NCBI GenBank assembly: GCA_035502095.1
Contig: DATJUX010000043.1
Coordinates: 310,001 to 374,000, forward strand
Source: JAKANT01 sp035502095
Lineage (GTDB): Bacteria > Pseudomonadota > Gammaproteobacteria > Burkholderiales > Burkholderiaceae_F
Direction of reading: 5' to 3'
DNA length: 64,000 nucleotides
Under the pieces are notes generated by a model. The model saw only the letters and a program-made list of their open reading frames with translations. It did not search any database and was not told the DNA's origin. Positions 49,671-58,806 of the stretch are shown here, one piece after another. Made by a program: the position numbers and the translations under genes. How positions within the stretch are numbered: the first letter of the stretch is position 1; the number at the start of each line of letters is the position of its first letter.

Positions 49671-50804
49671 TTACTGTGGTGATGCTTCGGCAGACGACCT
49701 ACGCTCCTCGAGCGGCACCCACCTGCGGCCGCGCGGACCGACGTAGCGAGAGAGCGGCCTGATGATGCGGTTGTCGCGGCGCTGCTCCTCGGCGTGCGCG
49801 ATCCATCCGCTGACGCGGCTGATGGCGAATACCGGCGTGAACAGGCGCGCGTCGAGCTCGAGGCCGTGCAGGAGCAGCGCGGTGTAGAACTCCGCGTTCG
49901 TCTGCAGCCGCCGCGCCGGCTTGTACTCCTCGAGCAGGCGCAAAGCCGTCTCTTCCACCGCCAAGGCCAGCCGGTACAGCGCCATGTCGCCCGCGCCCGT
50001 GTAGAGCCGCTCCGCCGCCGCGGCGAGGACCACGGCGCGCGGGTCGCGCAGGCGGTAGACGCGGTGTCCGAAACCCATCAGCTTTTCGCCGCGCTCGAGC
50101 TTCGCGCGCAGGACGGCTTCCGCCCGTGACGCCGCGCCGATCTCGAACACTGCGCCGAGCGCCGGCCCTGGCGCGCCGCCGTGCAGCGGCCCCTTGAGGG
50201 CGCCAAGAGCGCCGACCACCGTGGAGACGAGGTCGGACCCGGTCGAGGCGATGACACGCGCGGTGAGCGTCGAGGCGTTCAGTCCGTGGTCGATCATCGT
50301 GTTCAGATAGGTTTCGAGCGCGTGCACGCGCTCCGCCGCGGGCTCGACGCCGGTCAGCATGTACAGGAAGTTGGCGGCGTGGCCGAGATCGCATCGCGGT
50401 GCGACCGGCTCGGCGTCGCAGCACATGCGCCAATAGGCCGCGACTGCGGCGGGAAACTGGGCGACGATCAGCGGCGCTTCGACGCCGGGCGACAGCGTGC
50501 CCGCCGCGACCCGCAGCGCGTCGATGGGCTCCAGCCCGTCGCGCGCGCAGTCGCGCAACGACGCCAGCGTCCGGCCTGACAGCGCGCGCGCGGCGGCGAG
50601 TTCCGCGCCGAAAGCGGCGAGCTGCCGCGTATCCGGAAGCACGCCGCGCCAGAGCAGCCACGTCGTCTCCTCGAAGGTGGCCCGCCCGGCGAGCTCGGCG
50701 AGCGGATATCCGGCGAGCGTCAGCTCGCCGCGCTCCCCGTCCACGTCGCTCAGCGCGGTCGATGCCGCCACCACATCCTTCAGTCCACCGGCCGTCGTAT
50801 CCAT
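49671..50804 (-). CDS. Citrate synthase/2-methylcitrate synthase-family enzyme
   Basis: The 377-residue protein has the citrate synthase fold. Catalytic histidines are visible as His208 (GPLHGGA) and His247 (GFGHRVY), and His173 lies in IDHGLNAS. The catalytic Asp normally in NVDFY is replaced by Glu305 in NAEFY, a substitution that I recall from a branch of citrate synthases but cannot check. The start at 50804 gives MDTTAGGLKD; an in-frame ATG at 50831 is also possible. The gene is divergent from another citrate synthase fused to a DNA-binding domain. No prp or other TCA gene is adjacent. Confidence 0.85.
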   Translation of the reverse strand: MDTTAGGLKDVVAASTALSDVDGERGELTLAGYPLAELAGRATFEETTWLLWRGVLPDTRQLAAFGAELAAARALSGRTLASLRDCARDGLEPIDALRVAAGTLSPGVEAPLIVAQFPAAVAAYWRMCCDAEPVAPRCDLGHAANFLYMLTGVEPAAERVHALETYLNTMIDHGLNASTLTARVIASTGSDLVSTVVGALGALKGPLHGGAPGPALGAVFEIGAASRAEAVLRAKLERGEKLMGFGHRVYRLRDPRAVVLAAAAERLYTGAGDMALYRLALAVEETALRLLEEYKPARRLQTNAEFYTALLLHGLELDARLFTPVFAISRVSGWIAHAEEQRRDNRIIRPLSRYVGPRGRRWVPLEERRSSAEASPQ

Positions 50805-50841
50805 GGCGCAACCGTACGGCGTGTATATCATCGCGTCAATA

Positions 50842-50858
50842 TTGATTCACGCAATCAA
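50842..50858. promoter_or_regulatory. Dyad TTGATT-n5-AATCAA between divergent citrate synthase genes
   Basis: TTGATT (50842-50847) and AATCAA (50853-50858) form a perfect 6-base dyad with outer imperfect extension into AT...AT. It ends 1 base before the ATG of the HTH-citrate synthase and lies 37 bases upstream of the other start. No ribosome-binding site is visible on either side, so one or both mRNAs may be leaderless. It fits an operator for the HTH domain. Confidence 0.5.
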
Positions 50859-50859
50859 C

Positions 50860-52080
50860 ATGAGTCCCGCCACGCGACAGCCCTCCAACGCCCCCTCCTG
50901 GGTCGGCGCCGCCGAGGCGGCGCGCCTGCTCGGCGTGCGGCGCGCCACGCTGTATGCCTACGTCAGCCGCAACCTGGTGCGCTCGCAGGCGCTGCCGGGT
51001 TCGATGCGCGAGCGCGGCTACGCGCGCGAGGACCTGGAGCGGCTGCGCCGCCGCGCCGAGGAGCGGGACGCGCCGGACAAGGCCGCGGCGCGTGCGCTGC
51101 AGTGGGGGCTGCCGGTCCTCGAGTCGTCGCTCTCCCTGATCGACGGGCGGCACCTCTACTACCGCGGGCACGACGCCATCGAACTGGCCCGTGCCCGCGC
51201 CGTGCAGAGCGTCGCCTCGCTGTTATGGACCGGCAACTTCGACGCCACGTTTGCGGCACTGCCGGCGCGTCGTCCGGCGGTCGCGCCCCCTTCGTTGCCC
51301 TTCCTCGCGCGTGCGCAGGCCACGCTGGCGCAGGCGGCGGTGCTCGATCCATCCGCGTACGACAACCGCGCCGAGCGCGTCGCGCAGTGCGGCTGGCGGA
51401 TCCTGCACCTGCTGACGCGCGCGGCCACCGGCACGAGCCGGATCGAGCCGACCATCGAGCAGACACTGGCCGGGGCATGGCGAGCGAGCGCGCGCGGCGC
51501 CGACCTGCTGCGCGCTGCGCTCGTGCTGTGCGCCGATCACGAACTCAACGTTTCGTCGTTCACCGCGCGTTGCGTCGCCTCGGCAGGCGCGACGCCGTAC
51601 GCGGTCGTGCTTGCCGGCCTGGCGGCGTTGAGCGGGTCGCGCCATGGCGGCGCCAGCGCGCGCGCGGAAGCGATGCTGGCCGCCTGGGGCCGTGAACGCG
51701 ACCTCGGCCGGGCCATCGCCGAACGCGTGCAACGCGGCGAGCGGATCGAAGGGTTCGGCCATCCGCTGTATTCGCGCGGCGATCCGCGCGCGGCGGCGCT
51801 CCTGCGATGGCTGCGCGAGGCATTCGAGCGTTCGGCCGAGCTGAGCTTCGTGGAGAGAGCGGCCGCACGAGCGGAAGCGGCGGTCGGCGAGCGGCCAAAC
51901 ATCGATTTCGCGCTGGCGGCGATGGTCCGCGTCCTGCGCCTGCCGGCCGGTGCGCCGTTCGTGATCTTCGCGATCGGTCGCACGATCGGGTGGATCGGGC
52001 ATGCGATCGAGCAATACGCGACCGGCCAGCTGATCCGCCCGCGCGCGAAGTACGTCGGCGTCGTGCCCGTGGAGTCGTAG
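50860..52080 (+). CDS. Citrate synthase with an N-terminal MerR/excisionase-type DNA-binding domain
   Basis: The 406-residue protein begins with a helix-turn-helix of the MerR/excisionase type (about 14-62; VGAAEAARLLGVRRATLYAY and SRNLVRSQALPGSMRERGYA, then a REDLERL helix). Residues about 85-400 are a full citrate synthase domain with His227 (ADHELNVS), His262 (SRHGGAS), His301 (GFGHPLY) and Asp349 (NIDFA). All catalytic residues are kept, so it may be both enzyme and regulator. It is divergent from an ordinary family member across a 55-base gap with a palindrome. No ribosome-binding site precedes the ATG. Confidence 0.83.
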   Translation: MSPATRQPSNAPSWVGAAEAARLLGVRRATLYAYVSRNLVRSQALPGSMRERGYAREDLERLRRRAEERDAPDKAAARALQWGLPVLESSLSLIDGRHLYYRGHDAIELARARAVQSVASLLWTGNFDATFAALPARRPAVAPPSLPFLARAQATLAQAAVLDPSAYDNRAERVAQCGWRILHLLTRAATGTSRIEPTIEQTLAGAWRASARGADLLRAALVLCADHELNVSSFTARCVASAGATPYAVVLAGLAALSGSRHGGASARAEAMLAAWGRERDLGRAIAERVQRGERIEGFGHPLYSRGDPRAAALLRWLREAFERSAELSFVERAAARAEAAVGERPNIDFALAAMVRVLRLPAGAPFVIFAIGRTIGWIGHAIEQYATGQLIRPRAKYVGVVPVES

Positions 52081-52137
52081 TCCGGTCCGGCGCAGGGCCG
52101 GCGACGGTGTCAACATTTGCGGCAAAGGGGGGCGGGA

Positions 52138-53928
52138 GTGAACGAGAGGCAACTGCACGACGCGATCGAACGGGTTCGCGCCGGTACCCTGTCGCGGCGC
52201 CGCTTCATGGCAAACATGGCGCGCCTGGGCCTTGGCGGCGCAATGGCGAACGCGATGCTCGCTGCCGCGGGTCTCGCGACGGCGCAGGCGGTGCCGCGCT
52301 ACAAGCCGACGCAACGCGGCGCAGGCGGTCTCCTGCGCTTGCTCTGGTGGCAGGCGCCGACGCTGCTCAATCCGCACTTCGCGGTCGGGCAGAAGGACCT
52401 CGATGCGAGCCGAATTTTCTACGAGCCGCTCGCCGGGCTCGATCCCGACGGCAGTCCGCTCCCGATCCTCGCCGCGGAGATACCGAGCCTGGAAAACGGC
52501 GGCGTCGCGCGCGACGGACGTTCTGTGACCTGGCGCCTGAAGCGTGACGTGACGTGGCACGACGGCAGGCTGTTCACCGCCGATGACGTCGTCTTCACCT
52601 GGGAGTACGCGACCGACCCCGCGACCGCCTCGACCAGCGGCGGATCGTTCCGCGAGGTGAAGAAGGTCGAGAAGGTCGATGCCGGCACGATCCGCATCCT
52701 CTTCAACGAGCCGGTGCCGTACTGGGCGCGCCCGTTCGTCGGCAATTTCGGCCTCATCATCCCGAAGCACCTCTTCGAGCCGTATCGCGGCGCCAACTCG
52801 CGCGATGCGCCGGCGAACCTGAAGCCGGTGGGCACGGGCCCATACAAGTTCGTCGACTTCAAGCCGGGCGATGCGGTGCGCGGCGAGATCAACCGCAACT
52901 ACCACGAGGCGAACCGGCCGTACTTCGATGCGATCGAGATGAAGGGCGGCGGCGACGCGGTCTCGGCCGCACGCGCGGTCCTGCAGACCGGGGAGTTCGA
53001 CTACGCGTGGAACATGCAGGTGGAAGACGAGATCCTCAAGCGCATGGAGCAGGGCGGCAAGGGGCGCGTCGTTCTCGCTGCAAGCAGCTCCATCGAGCAC
53101 ATCCTGCTCAACTTTTCCGACCCGTGGACCGAAGTCGACGGCGAGCGTTCCAACCAGGGCACGCGGCATCCGCTGCTCAGCGATCCTGCCGTGCGCGAGG
53201 CGCTCGACCTGCTCGCCGACCGCGGTGCCATCCAGGAGCACGTCTACGGCCGCGGCGGCGTCGCCACGCGCAACTATCTGAACGGACCGGAGCGGTTCCG
53301 CTCGCCGAACGGGAGGTGGGAGTTCAGCATCGAAAAGGCGAACCAGGTGCTCGAGACGGCCGGGTGGAAGCGCGGCGCCGACGGCATGCGCACCAAGGAC
53401 GGCAGGAAGCTGCGGTTCCTGTTCCAGACCTCGATCAACGCGCCGCGCCAGAAGACCCAGCAGATCGTCAAGCTGGCCTGCCAGAAGGCCGGCATCGAGA
53501 TGGAACTGAAGTCGGTCGTCGCCTCCGTCTTCTTCTCGTCCGACGTCTCCAATCCGGACACGAACGCCAAGTTCTACGCCGACCTCGAGATGTTCACCAT
53601 CAGCGGCGGGCCCGATCCCTGGGTGTTCATGAACCAGTTCTGCTCCTGGGAGATCGCGGCGAAGGCCAACAAGTGGCAGGGCCGCAACCTGAGCCGCTGG
53701 CGCAACGACGAATACGACCGGGTCTATCGCGCCGCTTCAAGCGAACTCGACCCGGTCAGGCGCGCGGCGCTTTTCGTCCGCATGAACGAACTCGTGGTCG
53801 AGAACCGCGTCGTGGTCCCGCTGGTCAACCGCCCCGAGATGGGGGCGGCCTCGCACCGTCTGCAGATGACGCTGAGCGGTTGGGACAGCCACCTCTGGCT
53901 GCTCAAGGACTGGTACCGCGATGCCTGA
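52138..53928 (+). CDS. ABC transporter solute-binding protein, family 5 (peptide/opine type)
   Basis: The 596-residue protein has a Tat signal (SRRRFMANMARLGLGG, residues 19-34) and an extracellular solute-binding domain of family 5, as in DppA/OppA: SVTWRLKRDVTWHDGRLFTA, ADDVVFTWEYATDP and PVGTGPYKFVDFKPGD. It starts at a GTG (52138-52140) after an AAAGGGGGG ribosome-binding site. Permease and ATPase genes are absent on both sides, so it is an orphan or serves a transporter encoded elsewhere. The substrate may be a peptide or another organic solute. Confidence 0.87.
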   Translation: MNERQLHDAIERVRAGTLSRRRFMANMARLGLGGAMANAMLAAAGLATAQAVPRYKPTQRGAGGLLRLLWWQAPTLLNPHFAVGQKDLDASRIFYEPLAGLDPDGSPLPILAAEIPSLENGGVARDGRSVTWRLKRDVTWHDGRLFTADDVVFTWEYATDPATASTSGGSFREVKKVEKVDAGTIRILFNEPVPYWARPFVGNFGLIIPKHLFEPYRGANSRDAPANLKPVGTGPYKFVDFKPGDAVRGEINRNYHEANRPYFDAIEMKGGGDAVSAARAVLQTGEFDYAWNMQVEDEILKRMEQGGKGRVVLAASSSIEHILLNFSDPWTEVDGERSNQGTRHPLLSDPAVREALDLLADRGAIQEHVYGRGGVATRNYLNGPERFRSPNGRWEFSIEKANQVLETAGWKRGADGMRTKDGRKLRFLFQTSINAPRQKTQQIVKLACQKAGIEMELKSVVASVFFSSDVSNPDTNAKFYADLEMFTISGGPDPWVFMNQFCSWEIAAKANKWQGRNLSRWRNDEYDRVYRAASSELDPVRRAALFVRMNELVVENRVVVPLVNRPEMGAASHRLQMTLSGWDSHLWLLKDWYRDA

Positions 53929-54082
53929 ACCGGTCGCCCTTCATCACCTGACCGGCATGGCCGGTCGCACACGATGAACCCGCGGGGCGGGCGGCCTCAA
54001 CGCCCACCCCGGTCCTGGTGCGTGCCCAGCCGGCGGCGTGTCGTGGCAATTCGTCCTCAGGCCGCGCCGGCCGGGCGACGGT

Positions 54083-54514
54083 TCAGAGAATCTTCAACGG
54101 TTCGGCATGCGCCGCCACGAGTTTCGGCAGCGTGAGGGTCAGCAAGCCGTCGACGCACTTCGCGACGGCCTGCGCGCGGTCGATCTCGTAGCCGAGCATG
54201 AAGACGCGGCTGGCGAAGCCGTAGTTCAGCTCCTCACGCAGCATGCGCGCGTCCTTCTTCTCGTAGACGGGCTTCTTGAACTCTGTGGTGATCATGACTT
54301 GCCGGCCATCGATCTCGACGTGGATCGACTCCTTCGCCACGCCCGGGACCACTGCGGTGACGACGTAGCCATCATCCATTTCCGCGACCTCGATCGGAAT
54401 CATGGGTGCCTCGGAAACGGGCTCCCAACGGAAGGGCCGCATGAAGGTGCGGAACGCTTCGTCGAAGTTCAGCGGCTCGGAGGCAAACAGGCTCGGCAGA
54501 CGGGTGGTGTTCAT
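54083..54514 (-). CDS. Hsp20/alpha-crystallin-family small heat shock protein
   Basis: This 143-residue protein has an N-terminal region with FDEAFRTFMRPFRWEP and an alpha-crystallin domain (about 48-130; IPIEVAEMDDGYVVTAVVPG, VAKESIHVEIDGRQVMITTE and CVDGLLTLTLPK with the A-G-x-L-like end). It should bind unfolding proteins. The start at 54514 has a GAGGAG ribosome-binding site 6-8 bases ahead; a further upstream in-frame start adds only basic sequence. It is monocistronic, downstream of the convergent ABC protein. Confidence 0.9.
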   Translation of the reverse strand: MNTTRLPSLFASEPLNFDEAFRTFMRPFRWEPVSEAPMIPIEVAEMDDGYVVTAVVPGVAKESIHVEIDGRQVMITTEFKKPVYEKKDARMLREELNYGFASRVFMLGYEIDRAQAVAKCVDGLLTLTLPKLVAAHAEPLKIL

Positions 54515-54701
54515 GACAACTCCTCGGTCTACACACACGGCACGGCGCCGTGCTGCCACCACCGCTCGACCGGCTATTCGACGCCGGCCAGCTCTTGTGA
54601 AGTTAGCGGCGGCAGAGCCAGTCTCGCGCAGTCCGCGCCATCCCGCTTTGACGTAGCTCAGATCTTTGCCCGGATGTCCAGCGCCAGCGCCGCCGCCCGG
54701 C

Positions 54702-57278
54702 TCATCTGCGGCGGCGTGCGCGCACCCGGTAGAAGAGCCGCTTCGCGCCCTCGGCGCATCCGAGATACAGGAGCACGACCGCGGCGACGAACAGCAGCAG
54801 CCCGGCGGGCGGCGCGACGAGCCCCAGCATCCCTGCGAGCGCCGTGAAGGGCAGCACGACTGCGACGCCCACCACCGCGAGCGAGCTTGCCACCAGCCAT
54901 GGGCTGGGACGGCTACGCCACGGGCTGCCGCGGGTGCGGATGACGAAGATGACCAGCACCTGCGTGGCGATCGATTCGATGAACCAGCCGGTACGGAACA
55001 GCGCCTCGTCGGCGTGAAAGAACGCGAGCAGCGCGAAGAAGGTCGCGAAGTCGAACAGCGAGCTCACGGGGCCGAGCGTCAGCATGAAGCGGCGGATCAA
55101 CGTCGGGTCCCAATCGTGCGGGCGCTGCAGGTAGCCGGCATCGACGCGGTCGGCGGGCAGCGCGAGCTCGGAGGCGTCGTACAGGAAGTTGTTGAGCAGA
55201 ATCTGCACCGGCAGCATCGGCAGGAAGGGGAGGAACAACGACGCGCCCGCCATGCTCAGCATGTTGCCGAAGTTGGAGCTGGTCGCCATCATGATGTACT
55301 TCATCACGTTGCCGAACGTGCGGCGGCCTTCGCGCACGCCGTCGTGAAGCACCCCGAGGTCGCGTTCGAGCAGGATCATGTCCGCGGCCTCCTTGGCGAC
55401 GTCCACCGCGGAATCGACCGAGACGCCGACGTCGGCGCCATGCAGCGATGGGGCGTCGTTGACGCCGTCGCCGAGGAAGCCCACCACGTGGCCCCGTGCA
55501 CGCAGCGCCTGCAGGATGCGCCATTTCTGGGGCGGCGAGACGCGGCAGAACAGGTTCGCGCGCCGTGCCTGGACGGCAAGCGCGTGGTCGTCGAGCTGCT
55601 CGACCTGCGCCCCGGTGAGGACACCCTTGACCGCCAGGCCGACCTGGCCGCACACGTGCTGCGTCACCCATTCGTTGTCGCCCGTGACGACTTTGACCTC
55701 GACATGGCTCTGGCGCAGCGCCTGCAGGGCTGCAGCCGTGCTCGCCTTCGGCGGATCGATGAAGGCGGCGAAGCCGCACAGGACGAGTGCCGTTTCATCG
55801 TCGACCCGGGCGTGCGGGTGGTCGGGCGGGACCGCGCGCCACGCGATGGCGAGCACCCGAAAACCTTCGCGGCCGAGCGCTTCGAAGCGGGCGAGCGCTC
55901 GCACGCGACCCGCATCGTCGAGCGCGTCCAGGGTGAAGCTGCCGGCGGCGGCGCCCGCGATTTCGCTCTGCACGCACAGGCGCACCACGTCCTCGGGGGC
56001 TCCTTTGACCACCAGCAGGCGCTCGCCGGCGCGCTCGGCCAGCACGGAAACGCGGCGGCGTTCGAAGCCGAACGGCACTTCGTCGATCTTGCGCCAACCC
56101 TCGATGTTCACGTCGCGTCGCTCGACGATCGCATCGTCGAGCGGGCTGCGCAGCCCGGATTCGAAATGGCTGTTCAGGTAGGCGAGCTGCAGCACGCGCG
56201 CGCTCGGTTTTCCGGCCGCGTCGACCGTGTGCTCGAGCTTGATGCTCGCTTCGGTGAGCGTGCCGGTCTTGTCGGTGCACAGGACGTCCATGCTGCCGAG
56301 GGTCTGGATCGCGGTGAGCCGCTTGACGATCACCTTCTTGCGCGCCATGCGCACGGCGCCGCGCGCCAGCGTCACCGAGACGATCATCGGCAGGAGCTCG
56401 GGTGTGAGCCCGACCGCCAGCGCCACCGCGAACATGAACGTCTCGAGCACGCTGCGGTGGGCGACGATGTTGACGAGCACAACGAACAGCACCAGGACGA
56501 AGGTCATCCGCAGGATGAGCAGACCGAAGCGGCGCGTGCCGAGCTCGAACGCGGTGGGTCCCGCCTCGTGGCGCAGCGTGTCGGCGATCCCGCCCAGGTA
56601 GGTGGCGGGGCCGGTGCGGCAGATCAGCAGCCGGGCGCTGCCGCTCAGCACGGACGAACCCATGAAGGCCGCGTTCACCGCGGCGGCCGGTTCGATCGCG
56701 TCCGGGGCGACCTCGACGGCGTGCTTCTCGACCGGGAACGATTCGCCGGTCAGCATCGACTGGCGGACGAAGAAGTCGCGTGCCTCGATGACACGTCCGT
56801 CTGCCGGCACGAGGTCGCCCGCCGCGAGTTGCACCACGTCGCCCGGCACGAGTTGCGTCGCAGGCAGCTGCGTGACGCTGCCGTCGCGCACGACGGTCGC
56901 CCGCACCGCGACGGACTGGCGCAGCCGCTCGACCGCGTTGCCGGCGCGATGCTCCTGCACGAAGTCGAGCGTCACGCTGCCGAGCACGATCAGGGCAATC
57001 ATGACGAAACTGGTCACGTCGCCCAGCACCGAAGACACCAGGCTCGCGCCAAGCAGAAGCAGCACGAGCGGATTGCGGAAGTGCGCCAGGTATTCGAGCA
57101 CGAGCAGGCGGCGGCGCTTGCGGGTGAGCACGTTGTCGCCGAAGCGCCCATGACGCTCCTGCGCCGCCCGCGTCGACAGACCTGCGGCGTCGCAGTCGAG
57201 ATCGCGCATCAGTTCCTGCACCGGGCGCGTCCAGAAGGGACCCTGGTCGGGCGACGGCTGCGACTCGTCTCGCTTCAT
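54702..57278 (-). CDS. mgtA: P-type ATPase, Mg2+ transporter (MgtA/MgtB, type IIIB)
   Basis: The 858-residue protein has the phosphorylation motif DKTGTLT, TGES in the actuator domain (MLTGESFPVEK), KGAPE in the nucleotide domain, and GDGVNDAPSLHGADVG near the hinge. About ten membrane helices are present, with the MgtA-type NPLVLLLLGASLVSSVLGDV. GGGAGG lies 4 bases before the ATG. A 427-base leader-like gap precedes it, where Mg-responsive leaders are known in enterobacteria, but I see no such element. Function: Mg2+ import driven by ATP. Confidence 0.9.
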   Translation of the reverse strand: MKRDESQPSPDQGPFWTRPVQELMRDLDCDAAGLSTRAAQERHGRFGDNVLTRKRRRLLVLEYLAHFRNPLVLLLLGASLVSSVLGDVTSFVMIALIVLGSVTLDFVQEHRAGNAVERLRQSVAVRATVVRDGSVTQLPATQLVPGDVVQLAAGDLVPADGRVIEARDFFVRQSMLTGESFPVEKHAVEVAPDAIEPAAAVNAAFMGSSVLSGSARLLICRTGPATYLGGIADTLRHEAGPTAFELGTRRFGLLILRMTFVLVLFVVLVNIVAHRSVLETFMFAVALAVGLTPELLPMIVSVTLARGAVRMARKKVIVKRLTAIQTLGSMDVLCTDKTGTLTEASIKLEHTVDAAGKPSARVLQLAYLNSHFESGLRSPLDDAIVERRDVNIEGWRKIDEVPFGFERRRVSVLAERAGERLLVVKGAPEDVVRLCVQSEIAGAAAGSFTLDALDDAGRVRALARFEALGREGFRVLAIAWRAVPPDHPHARVDDETALVLCGFAAFIDPPKASTAAALQALRQSHVEVKVVTGDNEWVTQHVCGQVGLAVKGVLTGAQVEQLDDHALAVQARRANLFCRVSPPQKWRILQALRARGHVVGFLGDGVNDAPSLHGADVGVSVDSAVDVAKEAADMILLERDLGVLHDGVREGRRTFGNVMKYIMMATSSNFGNMLSMAGASLFLPFLPMLPVQILLNNFLYDASELALPADRVDAGYLQRPHDWDPTLIRRFMLTLGPVSSLFDFATFFALLAFFHADEALFRTGWFIESIATQVLVIFVIRTRGSPWRSRPSPWLVASSLAVVGVAVVLPFTALAGMLGLVAPPAGLLLFVAAVVLLYLGCAEGAKRLFYRVRARRRR

Positions 57279-57705
57279 GGCCCTCCCGGGTGGATTCGAA
57301 CCTGTACCCGATATCCCGGCATGAAATGCCCGGTCCCGGACCGAGGCGGAGTTCCTGCACAACCAGCGTGTGCGCTATGAGGACAGGTCTCCTTCGCCGT
57401 CCGGCAATTGTAGGAACGGCCCTGGAGGGCGGAGTCCCGTCCTCGCAACAGCGCGGCGTTGCGCAGTGCAGGAACGCGGCCCATCGGTTGCCTGCCCGGG
57501 CGACGCCGACGCCGCGACGCGCAGCGGCCATGGCGTGGAAACCCTCCGGCGCTCCCGCTGGTGTCATGCGGGGACCGCGCTGCCGGGCCGCTTGCGGCCC
57601 GAGTGGAACTCAGATCGCCGTTCCGGCTACGGCCGTCGCCCAAGACATCGAAGGTGCACCATGCGCCGCGCCGGTGCATCTGGCCTGTGCAATCCGCGGG
57701 CGAAA
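57279..57705. other. Gap upstream of mgtA, no gene seen
   Basis: No convincing coding frame or RNA was found. TACAAT on the minus strand (near 57407) could be a -10 element for mgtA. GGTTCGAATCC on the minus strand (57292-57302) resembles a tRNA T-loop but has no stem partners. Confidence 0.25.
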
Positions 57706-58584
57706 TCAGGCCTCGAGCATCCTGATCGCCTGCACCAGGCTGCGCCGCATTCTCGACAGTGACTCGGCGAGGCGGCCGATTTCGTCGCGGCTGCGCGCGA
57801 CGAACTCCGGCGCATCGACCTCGCCGAGGCTGATCCGGTCGGCGAGCTTTGAGATGCGCGTGACCGGGCGGATGAACATCCACCAGAGCAGCAGGTTCAG
57901 CGTCAGTCCGATCACGAGCAGTACGCTCACGAGCGCGGCCATGAAGACGCGGAAGGTCGCCTCGGCGCGCGCCAGCGCGACCGCCTTGGGCACCTGGATG
58001 ATCTGCGCCGCGACGATCTCGCCGACCTTCCAGCCGAAGCCGCCGGCGGAACCGTACTTCAGGATCTGTGTCGGCGGCGCGTCTGCGGCGGTGTTGTGGC
58101 AGCGCAGGCACGTCGCGGCCACCTTCAGCGGCTTGGCGACGAAGAGCATCGGCCCGTTGGGCGTGTCGCGCTCCCCGGACAGCAGCCCGTTGACCGCGCC
58201 GTTGCGGAAGGCGCTGACGATGTCGTTTTCCCAGTCGACCGCCTTGTTGGCCGGGTTGGTCGGGTTCAGCGTCGCCTCGCGGTACAGGAACTGCCTGTAC
58301 TCCGGATTGGCTTCGCGCAGATTCCTCAGCACCTGGTTGGCCGAGAACGCGGCCACCATCTCCGGGCGGAATTCGTACTTGATCTGCGTCTCGAGCAGCG
58401 GCGCGACGTTGTTGTTGGTGTAGTCGCGCACGGCAAGGGCGCTGTCGATCAGCAGCTTCGCGTTCTCGTACACCTCTGCCCGTGCATTGCGCTCCAGCAG
58501 GTCGCGGGTTATCTGCGCGGCGGCAGCGATCCCGAGCGCGAACAGCACGAACAGGACGAGATTGAACTTAACGATCAGCTTCAT
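57706..58584 (-). CDS. Membrane heme-binding DUF3365 (Tll0287-like) sensor with HAMP domain
   Basis: The 292-residue product has a first membrane helix (about 7-24), a periplasmic DUF3365 domain with a heme-binding CLRCH motif (Cys159, Cys162, His163), a second helix (about 213-235) and a HAMP domain (FIRPVTRISKLADRISLGEV) ending in a short coil. There is no kinase or methyl-accepting output, so the signal must pass to a partner. It is divergent from the ECF sigma and Ser/Thr kinase genes, which are candidate partners. The start at 58584 is chosen because MKLIVKFNLVLF begins the first helix. Confidence 0.82.
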   Translation of the reverse strand: MKLIVKFNLVLFVLFALGIAAAAQITRDLLERNARAEVYENAKLLIDSALAVRDYTNNNVAPLLETQIKYEFRPEMVAAFSANQVLRNLREANPEYRQFLYREATLNPTNPANKAVDWENDIVSAFRNGAVNGLLSGERDTPNGPMLFVAKPLKVAATCLRCHNTAADAPPTQILKYGSAGGFGWKVGEIVAAQIIQVPKAVALARAEATFRVFMAALVSVLLVIGLTLNLLLWWMFIRPVTRISKLADRISLGEVDAPEFVARSRDEIGRLAESLSRMRRSLVQAIRMLEA

Positions 58585-58806
58585 GTCGGTTCCGTTCCGC
58601 CCAAAAGGGTTCTTCGGCACGCGCCGCGCGTTGCCGCCTCATGGGTAAGAACGTGGAAACGGCGGCCGAACTGACATCGGCACGTCCGTGCGTGCCGCGC
58701 GGCCGCTGGGCGAAGGCGAAGCCGCCCCCGGGTTGCAGCCGTTTGCAATCTCGGTGCCGGTGGGTTGGAATGCATCGGGATGGACAACTGAAACAACGAT
58801 CCGCGC

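Noticed and set aside
57290..57304. GGTTCGAATCC on the minus strand upstream of mgtA resembling a tRNA T-loop
   Set aside because: The flanking bases do not pair into a 5-base stem and the remaining cloverleaf is absent.
57279..57705. Mg2+-sensing leader or riboswitch for mgtA
   Set aside because: No M-box-like conserved structure or short leader peptide could be recognised by eye in the 427-base gap.
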